Source of the DNA: an uncultured Methylomonas sp.
GTDB lineage: Bacteria; Pseudomonadota; Gammaproteobacteria; Methylococcales; Methylomonadaceae
Assembly (NCBI GenBank): GCA_936941155.1
Contig: CAKZJE010000032.1
Coordinates: 1-64,000 of the forward strand
DNA: 64,000 nucleotides
Reading direction: 5' to 3'
Shown: positions 26,959-34,841 of the stretch, in pieces
How the letters are laid out: every line of letters begins with the position of its first letter
Position numbering within the stretch: position 1 is the first letter of the stretch
Made by a program: the position numbers and the translations under genes
The notes under the pieces: model-generated
What the model saw: only the letters and a program-made list of their open reading frames with translations
Database searches by the model: none
What the model was told of the DNA's origin: nothing

Positions 26959-27050
26959 ATCGCGGCGTGGGATTTTTAAACCTTGTTTAATTTGAAAAAT
27001 GTAGAGATGCAAACAATGTGTCTTGAAACTTTAGTTTGCGGTATAAAAAA

Positions 27051-27075
27051 CTTTCAGGTCTTTGAGACCTGAAAG
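27051..27075. repeat. short palindrome CTTTCAGGTC / GACCTGAAAG
   Basis: Perfect 10-bp arms around TTTGA, a relative of the AGACCTTCCAGG family. It sits in the 261-bp space between convergent genes. Confidence 0.8.
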
Positions 27076-27120
27076 GTTTAGGCGATAAACATTTGCTCCG
27101 TAGTTTATGTTTTATCGCCT

Positions 27121-27157
27121 GAAATTTTTAAGACGACTGGTCGTTTTGAAAAATTTC
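27121..27157. repeat. palindrome with GACGACTGGTCG core and GAAATTTTT flanks
   Basis: Same architecture as 11133-11171 and 39668-39705, with core sequence changes that keep pairing (ACGACTGGTCGT). Confidence 0.85.
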
Positions 27158-27182
27158 GTTGAAAAATGTCATAAAAAACTGC

Positions 27183-27213
27183 TGTAGAGACGTTGCATTG
27201 CAACGTCTCTACA
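27183..27213. repeat. palindrome TGTAGAGACGTTGC / GCAACGTCTCTACA
   Basis: 14-bp perfect arms with a 3-nt centre, just outside the stop of the 27220 gene. This family recurs at 30655-30682, 32879-32906 and 57399-57425. Confidence 0.9.
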
Positions 27214-27219
27214 ATAGGT

Positions 27220-28215
27220 TTACTTGCTATATTCCGCCTGTTTCATGGCAACAATATTTTCCTCCGCGCGAATAATATCCACTACGTTATAAACATTGTA
27301 AGCATCACCCCAAAACCAATGCGGTGTTGCGCCGATTTGCTTACCAATTGCCGTAATAACGTTATACATTTTCGCATTCGCAGGTAAGCCATAACTTGCC
27401 GCTAACAACTCAAAACGCGAGCCATTGCGGTAATATTCAAACAAATATTGTTTGGCAATTTCCAATTCTTGATAACGCTTGGTTAAAGTAGTCACGCCAA
27501 TTGTAGTTAAGGCATTTTTAAATGCGTCAATGCTGGTTATTACCGATTGTTCAATAGCAGGCAGCGGATTACTCGTTGCAGCAGATTCCAACCAAGCACC
27601 TAATAATCCTCCCCATAAATCAGCTAATTGGCTGTTAGTGTTTTTTGCTTCAAGTTGTGCCGCTTGACTTGCTCCGACAGCCGCTAAATCCGCTACATTT
27701 TTGCCTGCTAAATTAGGTAATTCAGTAATCGAATTCATCGCCGAATACATATCTAAGCCAATGCTTAAAGCACTGTTGGCATCGAGCGTGCGGTTAATAA
27801 AAGCCTCAATGATTTTTTGATTTTTAGTGAAATAGCCGTTATAGCGTTCTTTATAAAAAATCGCCAAATTCCATTGTTCCATGCAGGTCGCATCGTTGAT
27901 TTTCATCAAGCCTTTATCGGGCGGCGCAGTGCAAACATTGGCAGGTTGCGTCACTGTATACGTCACGGTATTGCTGATTTTTTGGCTGGCATTATCCACA
28001 GCCCACCAACTGTAATCGCCCGCTGGTTTATCCATCGGCGTGGTATACGATTTTTCCAAATGTCCCAAACCGTCTAATGCCACGACGACAGACGGATATT
28101 CGCTGCCATCCGGTTTTTTAAAATGCAGGGTGGCTTTGCCGTTGCGGGTAAAGCCCGTGCCCCATTCATTGCACAAAGGTTGAGCCGGGCAAGCCGACCA
28201 TCGGAGCTTGAGCAA
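27220..28215 (-). pseudogene. 3' part of a frameshifted DUF1566-type surface protein
   Basis: The open frame from 28215 starts with about 16 residues read out of phase. From WGTGFTRNGKATLHFKKPDG onward it continues the Ig-like repeat that is complete once inside the upstream frame (WGNGFTPNSTATLHIQKPDG). It then has a domain of about 220 residues with no recognised family. The break at 28163-28170 splits one protein of about 833 aa. It may be expressed only if the frame is restored. Confidence 0.8.
28163..28170. repeat. 4-bp tandem duplication at the frameshift
   Basis: The minus-strand sequence reads CAATGAATGGGGC. Removing one AATG restores GTG CAA TGG GGC and joins the two frames into FVQWGTGF, matching the sister repeat FVQWGNGF. 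Confidence 0.85.
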
Positions 28216-29725
28216 TGGTAGGTGTGACTGTGCCGTTTTGCACCAGCCAGCGGTCGCCGAGATTGTACGCGCCGCTGCTGGGAACAGAGACCGTGACTGA
28301 AAAAGGTTGATAGCCGATTTTGGAAAAGGTGACGATTTGTTGCCCTACGGCGATTTTGTTTAAGGCAAAACTGCCGTCTTTGGCGGTGAGGATGGATTTG
28401 AGACCGATGCTGACTTTGGCATTGGCTAACGCCGCGCCGTTGTTGGTGTTGCTGTGCAGTGTGCCGTAGAGTTTGGCAATGTTTTTCAGCGGGATGATTT
28501 TATAGCTGATGGTTTGGCTTTTTGTGCCTGTGCTGTTGTCCACCAGCCACCAGCGATAAGTGCCAGTGGGTTTGTTGGTGGGGATGGGGTAGTTGATGGA
28601 AAAATGCCCGTTTGCGTCCAGGGTTTGTGGTTGGGTGGGGTATTCTGTGCCGTCTGGTTTTTGGATGTGCAGGGTGGCGGTGCTGTTGGGGGTGAAGCCG
28701 TTGCCCCATTGTACGAAAATATCGCCTGTTGAACCGGAGAGGGGGCTTTGGGCGATGGAAAAGGGTGAGGAAGCAGAGGGTTGTCCGTTGCGTACAAGTC
28801 GAACAGCCAAGTTGGAATTCTTATAGCTGTTTGCACTGTGTCCATGATTTATGTCTAAACGCCACGCAGAATCGCTTCCGCTCGAACTTGGAGATGATGA
28901 CCAAATCCAAGGGTTAGGTGTATTGAGAATAGGAAATAGCACCAAATTAATAGCTGGGTTATAAGAGCCATATTCTCCGATACTTAACAATTCATTTTCA
29001 TTTGGAATACGCCAATCGTTGTAACCTGCAAACGTACTGGTTAAATTAAGGGCATGATTGTAACTGTAAGTGTTGGCAGCACCTGAACAAGCCCCCCCTG
29101 CCCAAGTTTGCCCAATGACACAGCGTTGCCAGATTAAACCTGTGCGTTTATGTGTCACTGTACCGTTTTTGTTATCAATAAAATCTCTAGTAGGAGTTGT
29201 CAATGGCAAAGAACCAAACGATTGTCCACTGCGTACAAGTCGAACAAGGCTGAGAGAATTCATAAGACTAGGACTGCCTTCACCAAACCTGAAATCCTGA
29301 ATCCAACCGCTGTAAATATTGCTAGCATCGGGTGAAGATGAGAAAAAATGTTCACTAGGCGTATTGGGAAAAATGATGGTGTTAATTGCTGGATTGTAAT
29401 TTTCTCGTTCAACAATCGTGTGCAATTCCGCAATATTCGGCAATCGCCAATCACTTTTTCCTGCAAAATTACTTTTCAACGCCATTGCCGCATCCCAAGT
29501 GTAGGCTGCCGCCGTGCCTGTGCAGTTTGCTGTGGCTTTATCCCACGTTTGCCCCATCGAACAACGCATCCACACCAAGCCGGTGGTTTTGTGCGTTACC
29601 GTGCCATCGCCGTTGTCAATAAAATCGCTGGTGGGTGTGGTGGGTGTGGCAAAGGCGGCTGTGCAAAAAACGAACAACATCAGTAGCAACATCAATACGG
29701 ATTTTAAAAATCTATTCATTTTCAT
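28166..29725 (-). CDS. DUF1566 protein, 5' part of a frameshifted gene
   Basis: 519 aa as it stands. A signal peptide (LMLLLMLFVFCTAAFA) leads into two DUF1566/Lcl modules at about residues 30-170 and 178-315. Each has DNGDGTVTHK-TGL-W, then W-DA/NHAL and DWRLPN/DWRIPN-E-L. An Ig-like repeat and a carboxypeptidase-regulatory-like fold (KLYGTLHSNTNNGAALANAKVSIG) follow. It ends prematurely at the 4-bp duplication. The start overlaps the upstream Rpn stop as ATGA. Probably an exported surface protein. Confidence 0.8.
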   Translation of the reverse strand: MKMNRFLKSVLMLLLMLFVFCTAAFATPTTPTSDFIDNGDGTVTHKTTGLVWMRCSMGQTWDKATANCTGTAAAYTWDAAMALKSNFAGKSDWRLPNIAELHTIVERENYNPAINTIIFPNTPSEHFFSSSPDASNIYSGWIQDFRFGEGSPSLMNSLSLVRLVRSGQSFGSLPLTTPTRDFIDNKNGTVTHKRTGLIWQRCVIGQTWAGGACSGAANTYSYNHALNLTSTFAGYNDWRIPNENELLSIGEYGSYNPAINLVLFPILNTPNPWIWSSSPSSSGSDSAWRLDINHGHSANSYKNSNLAVRLVRNGQPSASSPFSIAQSPLSGSTGDIFVQWGNGFTPNSTATLHIQKPDGTEYPTQPQTLDANGHFSINYPIPTNKPTGTYRWWLVDNSTGTKSQTISYKIIPLKNIAKLYGTLHSNTNNGAALANAKVSIGLKSILTAKDGSFALNKIAVGQQIVTFSKIGYQPFSVTVSVPSSGAYNLGDRWLVQNGTVTPTIAQAPMVGLPGSTFVQ

Positions 29726-30546
29726 TTCTCCGCATCATTTAAAATTGAATTGTCTAGCTTCTCAATTTCAGAAAGAGATAATCCAGTTAATTCAGCAATT
29801 GATTCAAAATCCAAACCTTTTACTAACATATTTTTAGCAACTTTTTGTACGCCTTTTTGCACACCTTTTTGCACACCTTTTTGTTCACCTTCCTCTATTT
29901 CCTCCTGACGATGGGTTTCTTCAAACATTTCGTAACGCTCTTCAGGGCTAATACTATCTTCTTCAATCAAATCGAATATCGCCTTAATGATTTTATTTTC
30001 ATAATGCGTGTCATCCACTTCACCATCCAAAGTATCATTAATGGCATCCAACCACTCCCTATATTCCAGCGGTGTATTTTCATTCACAAAGGCGGGACAC
30101 AAATAAATCACCTTGTGTGGAATTTTACCAATGCCCTTGCCTTGTAAATCTTTGGGATCAAAATCAATCGTTAAAACATCTTTTTCTTCTTTACTTTCGG
30201 AGGTTAAAACTACAATTGTAAAAACTTTGGTTTGCGGACGATAATCCTTTGAATTTTTAACCTGTTCTACTATCGCCATACAATGGTAATGCAAAAAACG
30301 CGCGTAAAAATCTTTATGTTGCGCATGTTGAATATCCACAATCACCCGATTCTTAACATCTTCTGCAAACAAATCAAAACGCGATTTCACTCGCCCGATT
30401 TCTTGGTTAAAGGTTTTTTCTGTTTCCACTTCTGTGATTTCTAATTCAATTCCCAAAACCGCTTTCACAAAAGCCGTAAATATTTCAGGTTTGGAAAATG
30501 CCTTTTTAAAAATAACGTCATACTGGAGTGATACCACTTGTTTCAT
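29722..30546 (-). CDS. Rpn family PD-(D/E)XK nuclease, copy 1
   Basis: 274 aa. The N-terminus KQVVSLQYDVIFKKAFSKPEIF and the active site D58 (SRFDLF) with D71-I-Q73 (VIVDIQH) identify the recombination-promoting nuclease/putative transposase family. The C-terminus holds a 4-residue repeat KGVQ encoded by 12-bp tandem repeats, then a helix ending SLSEIEKLDN. In known Rpn proteins a C-terminal fragment made from an internal start acts as inhibitor; M207 in YEMFEET would be a candidate start here (inference). Its start overlaps the leader ORF at 30543 and its stop overlaps the DUF1566 start. Confidence 0.85.
   Translation of the reverse strand: MKQVVSLQYDVIFKKAFSKPEIFTAFVKAVLGIELEITEVETEKTFNQEIGRVKSRFDLFAEDVKNRVIVDIQHAQHKDFYARFLHYHCMAIVEQVKNSKDYRPQTKVFTIVVLTSESKEEKDVLTIDFDPKDLQGKGIGKIPHKVIYLCPAFVNENTPLEYREWLDAINDTLDGEVDDTHYENKIIKAIFDLIEEDSISPEERYEMFEETHRQEEIEEGEQKGVQKGVQKGVQKVAKNMLVKGLDFESIAELTGLSLSEIEKLDNSILNDAEK
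29841..29888 (-). repeat. 12-bp tandem repeats inside Rpn copy 1
   Basis: Four near-identical 12-bp units (CCTTTTTGCACA type on plus) encode repeated KGVQ. Copy-number change would keep the frame. Confidence 0.8.
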
Positions 30547-30704
30547 AATAAAACTCCTATTTTGTTATGAGTCACCGCGCCATCGCCGTTGTTAATAAAA
30601 TCGCGTGTGGCAAAGGCAGGTTGAAAACAACACAGCACCAACAACATCAACGCTGTAGAGACGCAAAATATTGCGTCTCTACGGAAATTTAAAAACTGTT
30701 TCAT
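30543..30704 (-). pseudogene. signal-peptide leader remnant of a DUF1566 gene
   Basis: A 53-codon ORF begins MKQFLNFRRDA, has a hydrophobic core LMLLVLCCFQPAFA and then RDFINNGDGAVTH, before ending at a stop overlapping the Rpn copy 1 start (ATGA). The last part matches the start of the DUF1566 module in the 29725 gene (SDFIDNGDGTVTH). It is a truncated 5' end of a sister gene. A GTAGAGACGC palindrome (30655-30682) is read through in its signal region. Confidence 0.78.
30655..30682. repeat. palindrome GTAGAGACGCAA / TTGCGTCTCTAC in a leader ORF
   Basis: Perfect arms of 12 bp around AATA. It lies inside the 30543-30704 leader, where it encodes RRDAIFCVST in the minus frame. Confidence 0.9.
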
Positions 30705-30706
30705 TT

Positions 30707-31516
30707 TCAATTCTCCTCTTTCAACAAATTAATTTGCTCAACTGATAATTGTGTATATCTGGCAATTTTCTCAATTGGCTCATTATCTAATAGCATCTCC
30801 TTTGCAATTTTCATTGCCTTTATTAATTCGCCCTTTAATGCAGCATCTTTACGTTCCGTTTCAACAAACAACCGATCTTCATATTCATCAATCATATTAG
30901 CGCGGTCTCTCGGAGTAAGACTACTTTCCTCAATCGTCTCAAATACTTTTTGAATCATTGCATTATGATAATGACTTTCATCAACTGTGGTATCCAATGT
31001 ATCGGCAATCGCCTCCATCCATTCCCGATAAGCAATGGGCGTATTTTCATTGACGCATTTTGGACACAAATAAATCACCTTATGCGGAATTTCACCAATC
31101 CCCTTACCCTTTAAATCTTTTGGATCAAAATCAATCGTTAAAACATCTTTTTCGTATTTATCCATCGAAGTTAAAACCACAATGGTATAAACAGCCAAGG
31201 GTGGACGATAACTTTGTTCACCGCGTGGCATTTGTTCTAAAATCGCCGCACAGTGATAATGCAAAAAACGGTCGTAATGACTCTCCTTTTTTCGATGTTG
31301 AATATCCACAATCACACGGTTTTTTTCATCCTGTGCAAATAAATCAAAGCGGGAATCTACATTGCCAATAGCTGGCTTAAACGATTTTTCTGTTTCGACT
31401 TTATCTATTTCTAAATTAATTCCCAAAACTGCTTTTGCAAAAGCGGTGAATATATCCGGTTGTGAAAAAGCTTTTTTAAAAATAACCCCATATTGCAATG
31501 ATGCGACTTGTTTCAT
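30707..31516 (-). CDS. Rpn family PD-(D/E)XK nuclease, copy 2
   Basis: 269 aa, clearly paralogous to copy 1 over the first 200 residues (SLQYGVIFKKAFSQPDIF; DPKDLKGKGIGEIPHKVIYLCP). The catalytic set D58, D71 and Q73 is kept. The C-terminus differs and lacks the KGVQ repeats. It is preceded by a hydrophobic leader ORF overlapping its start. The array probably arose by tandem duplication of an Rpn-DUF1566 unit. Confidence 0.85.
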   Translation of the reverse strand: MKQVASLQYGVIFKKAFSQPDIFTAFAKAVLGINLEIDKVETEKSFKPAIGNVDSRFDLFAQDEKNRVIVDIQHRKKESHYDRFLHYHCAAILEQMPRGEQSYRPPLAVYTIVVLTSMDKYEKDVLTIDFDPKDLKGKGIGEIPHKVIYLCPKCVNENTPIAYREWMEAIADTLDTTVDESHYHNAMIQKVFETIEESSLTPRDRANMIDEYEDRLFVETERKDAALKGELIKAMKIAKEMLLDNEPIEKIARYTQLSVEQINLLKEEN

Positions 31517-31641
31517 AATCTTTCCTCATATAAATTCGTAAACGCCTGTGAATGAAAACACAGCAGTATTAGCAGCAACAAAGACCTTCCATGTTTTAAA
31601 AACATGGAAGGTCTGGGGATTAAATTTAATCTGTTATTCAT
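31513..31641 (-). pseudogene. second signal-peptide leader remnant
   Basis: A 42-codon ORF starts MNNRLNLIPRPSM, has the hydrophobic segment SLLLLILLCFHSQAF and ends overlapping the start of Rpn copy 2 (ATGA). A 33-bp palindrome (31582-31614) is read in frame before the hydrophobic core. No DUF1566 residues remain. It could be a decayed signal peptide or a tiny expressed peptide. Confidence 0.6.
31582..31614. repeat. 33-bp palindrome AGACCTTCCATG / CATGGAAGGTCT
   Basis: Variant of the 80-112 family in which both arms changed GG to TG with pairing kept, inside the second leader ORF. Confidence 0.9.
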
Positions 31642-31661
31642 TATCAATCTCCTCAAAATGT

Positions 31662-31740
31662 CTGAATCAAGATTTACAGGATTTTAGGATTTTCAAGATA
31701 ATCCTGAAAATCTTGTTAATTCTGAAAATCCTGATTCAGA
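31662..31740. repeat. imperfect palindrome CTGAATCAAGATT...CCTGATTCAG
   Basis: 79 bp containing several copies of AGGATTTT / AAAATCCT / CAAGAT that can fold on themselves. It is intergenic, directly after the Rpn remnant stop. Confidence 0.75.
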
Positions 31741-31745
31741 TTATT

Positions 31746-31941
31746 TTACAATTTTTCAATTTCCGTCTCGCTTAAGTCTGTTAATTCAGAAATAGTTTTT
31801 AAATCAAACCCCTTAGCCAACATTCCTTTAGCAATTTTTATTGCTTTGGCTAATTCACCTTTTTCAATCCCTATTTTTTCGCCATCTCCAAAAGCGGTAT
31901 CGTTCACATTTTGAACTTACGAATATTCCACCAAACTTTTT
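31746..31941 (-). pseudogene. C-terminal fragment of an Rpn-family gene
   Basis: The minus strand reads KSLVEYS, stop, VQNVNDTAFGDGE and on to a helix ending SETEIEKL. This parallels the end of Rpn copy 3 (KSLVEYSEVQNVNDTAFSDGK, ending AEIEEL). One codon has become TAA where copy 3 has GAA. About 46 bp (31896-31941) are nearly identical to 32101-32146, marking a recent partial duplication. Confidence 0.8.
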
Positions 31942-31947
31942 ATTTTT

Positions 31948-32799
31948 CTACAGCTCTTCAATTTCCGCCTTACTTAAACCAGTTGTTTCGATAATAAAAT
32001 CAATTGCCAAATTTTTTTCTTTCAAAGACTTAGCAACTTTTTTTATACCTTTGTATTCCCCTTCAATAAGTCCCTCAATTTTCCCATCACTAAATGCAGT
32101 ATCGTTCACATTTTGAACTTCCGAATATTCCACCAAACTTTTTAAATACGCATCATATTGTCTGGAAGTTAAATGCGAAAGCTCCGCTATTTCAAACCCT
32201 TTCTGAAAAATCGGCTCATTTAAAATAGCTGGAATATGGTCAAAATTTTCTAAATTCTTCAAAAAATAAACCCATTTATCAAAATGCGTTTCTAATTCAT
32301 GCGCTTGTTTGGTAAACAAGGGCATTTGCAAAAACTTAAAATGCAATTTGTCATAAAAAATCTCCCCATCTTGATCTTTTAAACAAACCGCGCGTAAAAA
32401 CTTTTGCATTTCCTCTTTTTCATCGTATTGAAAATTTAAAATCGCAATAAAATAAACGGGCATGAGTTCAAAACTCCACACGCCTTTTTTCGCTTGTTCT
32501 TTAATCGGAAAAGCTGAATAAAATAACGCACGGTCTTTAAAGAAATTGACCTTAGCTTTTTGCATTTCCACAATAAACTGCTCGCCTTTTGCGGTTTTGC
32601 AATAAATATCATGAATCGCTTTGCGTTCTTTTGGTGTGCTGGCTATTTTTTCAGGGTTTTTAAACGATAATTCGGCGATTTGATGATGCGGCGGTAATAA
32701 CTGATTTAAAAAATCCTGTAATAAATCTTTACTGGCTTCTTCGCCAAATAGTTTTTTAAATCCAAAATCGGTGTAAGGATTAAAATATTTTGATGTCAT
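31948..32799 (-). CDS. Rpn/PDDEXK_2 family nuclease, copy 3
   Basis: 283 aa of the PD-(D/E)XK nuclease/transposase family but a different subgroup from copies 1 and 2. The N-terminus is SKYFNPYTDFGFKKLFGEE, the active site D64 (HDIYCKT) with E78-M-Q80 (FIVEMQKA), then YFIAILNF. The family promotes recombination or acts as a toxic defence nuclease. The end is intact, whereas a broken twin of this end lies just downstream. Confidence 0.85.
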   Translation of the reverse strand: MTSKYFNPYTDFGFKKLFGEEASKDLLQDFLNQLLPPHHQIAELSFKNPEKIASTPKERKAIHDIYCKTAKGEQFIVEMQKAKVNFFKDRALFYSAFPIKEQAKKGVWSFELMPVYFIAILNFQYDEKEEMQKFLRAVCLKDQDGEIFYDKLHFKFLQMPLFTKQAHELETHFDKWVYFLKNLENFDHIPAILNEPIFQKGFEIAELSHLTSRQYDAYLKSLVEYSEVQNVNDTAFSDGKIEGLIEGEYKGIKKVAKSLKEKNLAIDFIIETTGLSKAEIEEL

Positions 32800-32814
32800 T
32801 CTTTTTCTCTCATA

Positions 32815-32922
32815 TTAAATAGACAAGGCCGCAAACGCAGGGGCGTTAAAGCAATATAATATCAGCAAAATCAAGGATGTAGAGGCGCAATATTTTGCGT
32901 CTCTACGGAATTTCTTATACAA
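32815..32922 (-). pseudogene. third signal-peptide leader remnant, overlapping TetR
   Basis: In a frame different from the TetR gene, a TTG-started stretch reads YKKFRRDAKYCAST, then LILLILYCFNAPAFA and stops 16 bp before Rpn copy 3. It shares FRRDA--C-ST and PAFA with the leader at 30543-30704. It is probably a remnant of the same leader type rather than an expressed gene. Confidence 0.5.
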
Positions 32923-33521
32923 CCATACAAAAACAAGCGCGTTGCTTGCTCTGCCCATTCTTTAATTTCATCTTCATTCGGCGCGGCGGCTAAACCTAAT
33001 TGCAATTGCTGCAATCGCTCACCTCGTAACGCACTAATAAATTGTTCTGCCAAAAAACGTGGATTTATCTGCAAAAAAAATCCCGCCTGTTGCTGCACGA
33101 CAAAAAACTGCGTTAAATGCTCCAAAGTCCGCAGCGCACCTTGTTGATAAAACTCTGTCGCTAAATCTGGAAAACGCGGTGATTCTGCAATCAAAATCGC
33201 GCGAATTCTGACGGCATCGGGGCGCGTCACGCGATAAAGAAATTTTTCTGCAAACGCTAACAAGGTTTTTTCCGCAGTTGCTTCCACTGGCAAACCGGTG
33301 ACAAATTGATCGCTAAAACGCCGAATTAACGCCCCAAATAATCCTGCCTTGCCGCCAAATTGCGTATAAATGGTTCGCATGGAAACCTGCGCATGACGCG
33401 CGATTGTTTCCATACTCAAATTGCCGTAACCATGTTCCAAAAACAAAATTAACGCCGCATCCAGCAAGCGGTCTCGACTTAACGATTCATTGCCTTTTGC
33501 AGGTCGTCCGCATTTAACCAT
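32871..33521 (-). CDS. TetR/AcrR family regulator of the adjacent RND pump
   Basis: 216 aa. The N-terminal helix-turn-helix (about residues 15-60: LLDAALILFLEHGYGNLSMETIARHAQVSMRTIYTQFG) is typical, followed by an all-helical ligand domain. It is divergent from the adaptor gene, and a perfect 11-bp inverted repeat lies between them, so local repression is likely. The last residues (SVETQNIAPLHP) are encoded by a GTAGAGACGC palindrome, so the native C-terminus has been replaced or extended. Confidence 0.9.
   Translation of the reverse strand: MVKCGRPAKGNESLSRDRLLDAALILFLEHGYGNLSMETIARHAQVSMRTIYTQFGGKAGLFGALIRRFSDQFVTGLPVEATAEKTLLAFAEKFLYRVTRPDAVRIRAILIAESPRFPDLATEFYQQGALRTLEHLTQFFVVQQQAGFFLQINPRFLAEQFISALRGERLQQLQLGLAAAPNEDEIKEWAEQATRLFLYGCIRNSVETQNIAPLHP
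32879..32906. repeat. palindrome GTAGAGGCGCAA / TTGCGTCTCTAC at the TetR end
   Basis: Same family as 30655-30682, here supplying the final codons of the TetR gene. Confidence 0.88.
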
Positions 33522-33573
33522 CAGTATTTACTCAAAAAAATCAATTGACCTAAACAACAATGATAACCTAGAC

Positions 33574-33599
33574 TAAATGATAATACCTATTATCATTTA
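33574..33599. promoter_or_regulatory. candidate TetR operator
   Basis: A perfect 11-bp inverted repeat TAAATGATAAT / ATTATCATTTA with a 4-bp spacer lies midway between the divergent tetR and adaptor starts. An extra half-site AATGATAA lies just to the left. Binding would block both promoters. Confidence 0.65.
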
Positions 33600-33630
33600 T
33601 TGTCGCCTAACCGCTTGAGGCAGTTAAAAA

Positions 33631-34839
33631 ATGCACAAAACCTCGTCTTTTTCCATGCCGATTGATCGCCGCATCTTTGTTTTTCGTTCCCTACACACTT
33701 TATTAATCACTGCGTTATTTTTATCGCTCACGGCTTGTCAGAAATCAGAAAAATCTGCCGCAGAAGCAGGAAAAACACCGTCGCCGCCGGCAAAAGTGAA
33801 AATTGCTCAGCCGTTAACTCAGCAAGTGACCGAATGGGATGAATACACGGGGCGAATTGAAGCGGTGAATGCAGTCGATGTGCGGGCTAGAGTCGGTGGT
33901 TATTTAGAAAAAGTGAATTTCACAGCAGGCGCAAATGTTAAAAAAGGCGATTTGTTATTTGTGATTGATAACCGCCCGTTTAAAGCGGCGTTGAGTTTTG
34001 CGGTTGCGGAATTGGAAAAAGCCAAAACTCAACAGGAATTGGCGAAAAATGATTTAGCGCGGGCGGATAACTTATTCAAAGCGAAAGCAATTTCTGCGGA
34101 AGAATATGATGCACGCAAAAAAGGCGTTAAAGAAGCAGCGGCGGCTATTGAATCAGCAGCCGCACGAGTGACCACAGCAGAGTTGAATTTAGAGTTCACC
34201 CAAGTTCGCGCTCCGATTAATGGGCGCATTAGCCGCGAATTGTTGACCGCAGGCAATGTGGTCAGTGGCAATGAAATGGATGCAACGGTGTTGGCAAAAA
34301 TTGTGTCAACCAATCCGGTTTATGTTTATATGGATGTGGATGAGCGAGCGATTTTGAATTATCGGCGTGAGGCAAAAAAACAAGGACGGGATTTAAACGG
34401 CACAACGCTGGAATTGGCTTTAGCGGATGAACAAGATTTTCCTCATAGTGGAAAAATTGATTATGTCGCACCGCAGGAAAATCCAACGACAGGCACAGTG
34501 AGTGTGCGCGGTGTGTTTGATAATGCGGATGAATTGCTGAGTCCGGGATTTTTTGCGCGGTTGCGAATTCGCGGCGGCGCGGCTTATTCGGCGTTATTGC
34601 TACCGGATCGCGCGATTGGTACGGATCAAGCGGATCGTTTTGTCTGGGTGATGAACAAAGAGCAAAAAGTTACGCAACATAAAATTACGCAAGGGAAAAA
34701 AGTCGGTGAGTTGCGGATTATTCAGCAAGGTTTGCAAGCAGGCGAATGGGTGGTGATTGAAGGTTTGCAAAAATTGAAACCCGATAGCAAAGTTGTGCCG
34801 GAAAAAATCACGTTCCCCGCACCGACAACGGAGCAATAG
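33631..34839 (+). CDS. RND efflux periplasmic adaptor (AcrA/MexA type)
   Basis: 402 aa lipoprotein: hydrophobic segment and lipobox LTAC near residue 36. The biotinyl-lipoyl half-motifs (VRARVGGYLEKVNFTAGANVKKGDLLFVID and FTQVRAPINGRISRELLTAGNVV) flank a coiled-coil hairpin. The C-terminal domains include VMNKEQKVTQHKITQGKKVGE. The adaptor links pump and outer-membrane factor. The pump gene starts 2 bp after the stop. An alternative start is ATG 33655. Confidence 0.94.
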   Translation: MHKTSSFSMPIDRRIFVFRSLHTLLITALFLSLTACQKSEKSAAEAGKTPSPPAKVKIAQPLTQQVTEWDEYTGRIEAVNAVDVRARVGGYLEKVNFTAGANVKKGDLLFVIDNRPFKAALSFAVAELEKAKTQQELAKNDLARADNLFKAKAISAEEYDARKKGVKEAAAAIESAAARVTTAELNLEFTQVRAPINGRISRELLTAGNVVSGNEMDATVLAKIVSTNPVYVYMDVDERAILNYRREAKKQGRDLNGTTLELALADEQDFPHSGKIDYVAPQENPTTGTVSVRGVFDNADELLSPGFFARLRIRGGAAYSALLLPDRAIGTDQADRFVWVMNKEQKVTQHKITQGKKVGELRIIQQGLQAGEWVVIEGLQKLKPDSKVVPEKITFPAPTTEQ

Positions 34840-34841
34840 CC

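Noticed and set aside
28454-29837. Many overlapping open frames on both strands around the DUF1566 gene
   Set aside because: The minus-strand DUF1566 frame has clear domains and a signal peptide; the others lack any motif and overlap it fully.
31548-31775. Plus-strand 75-codon frame
   Set aside because: It runs through a palindrome and low-complexity AT repeats opposite the leader remnant; no family match or ribosome site.
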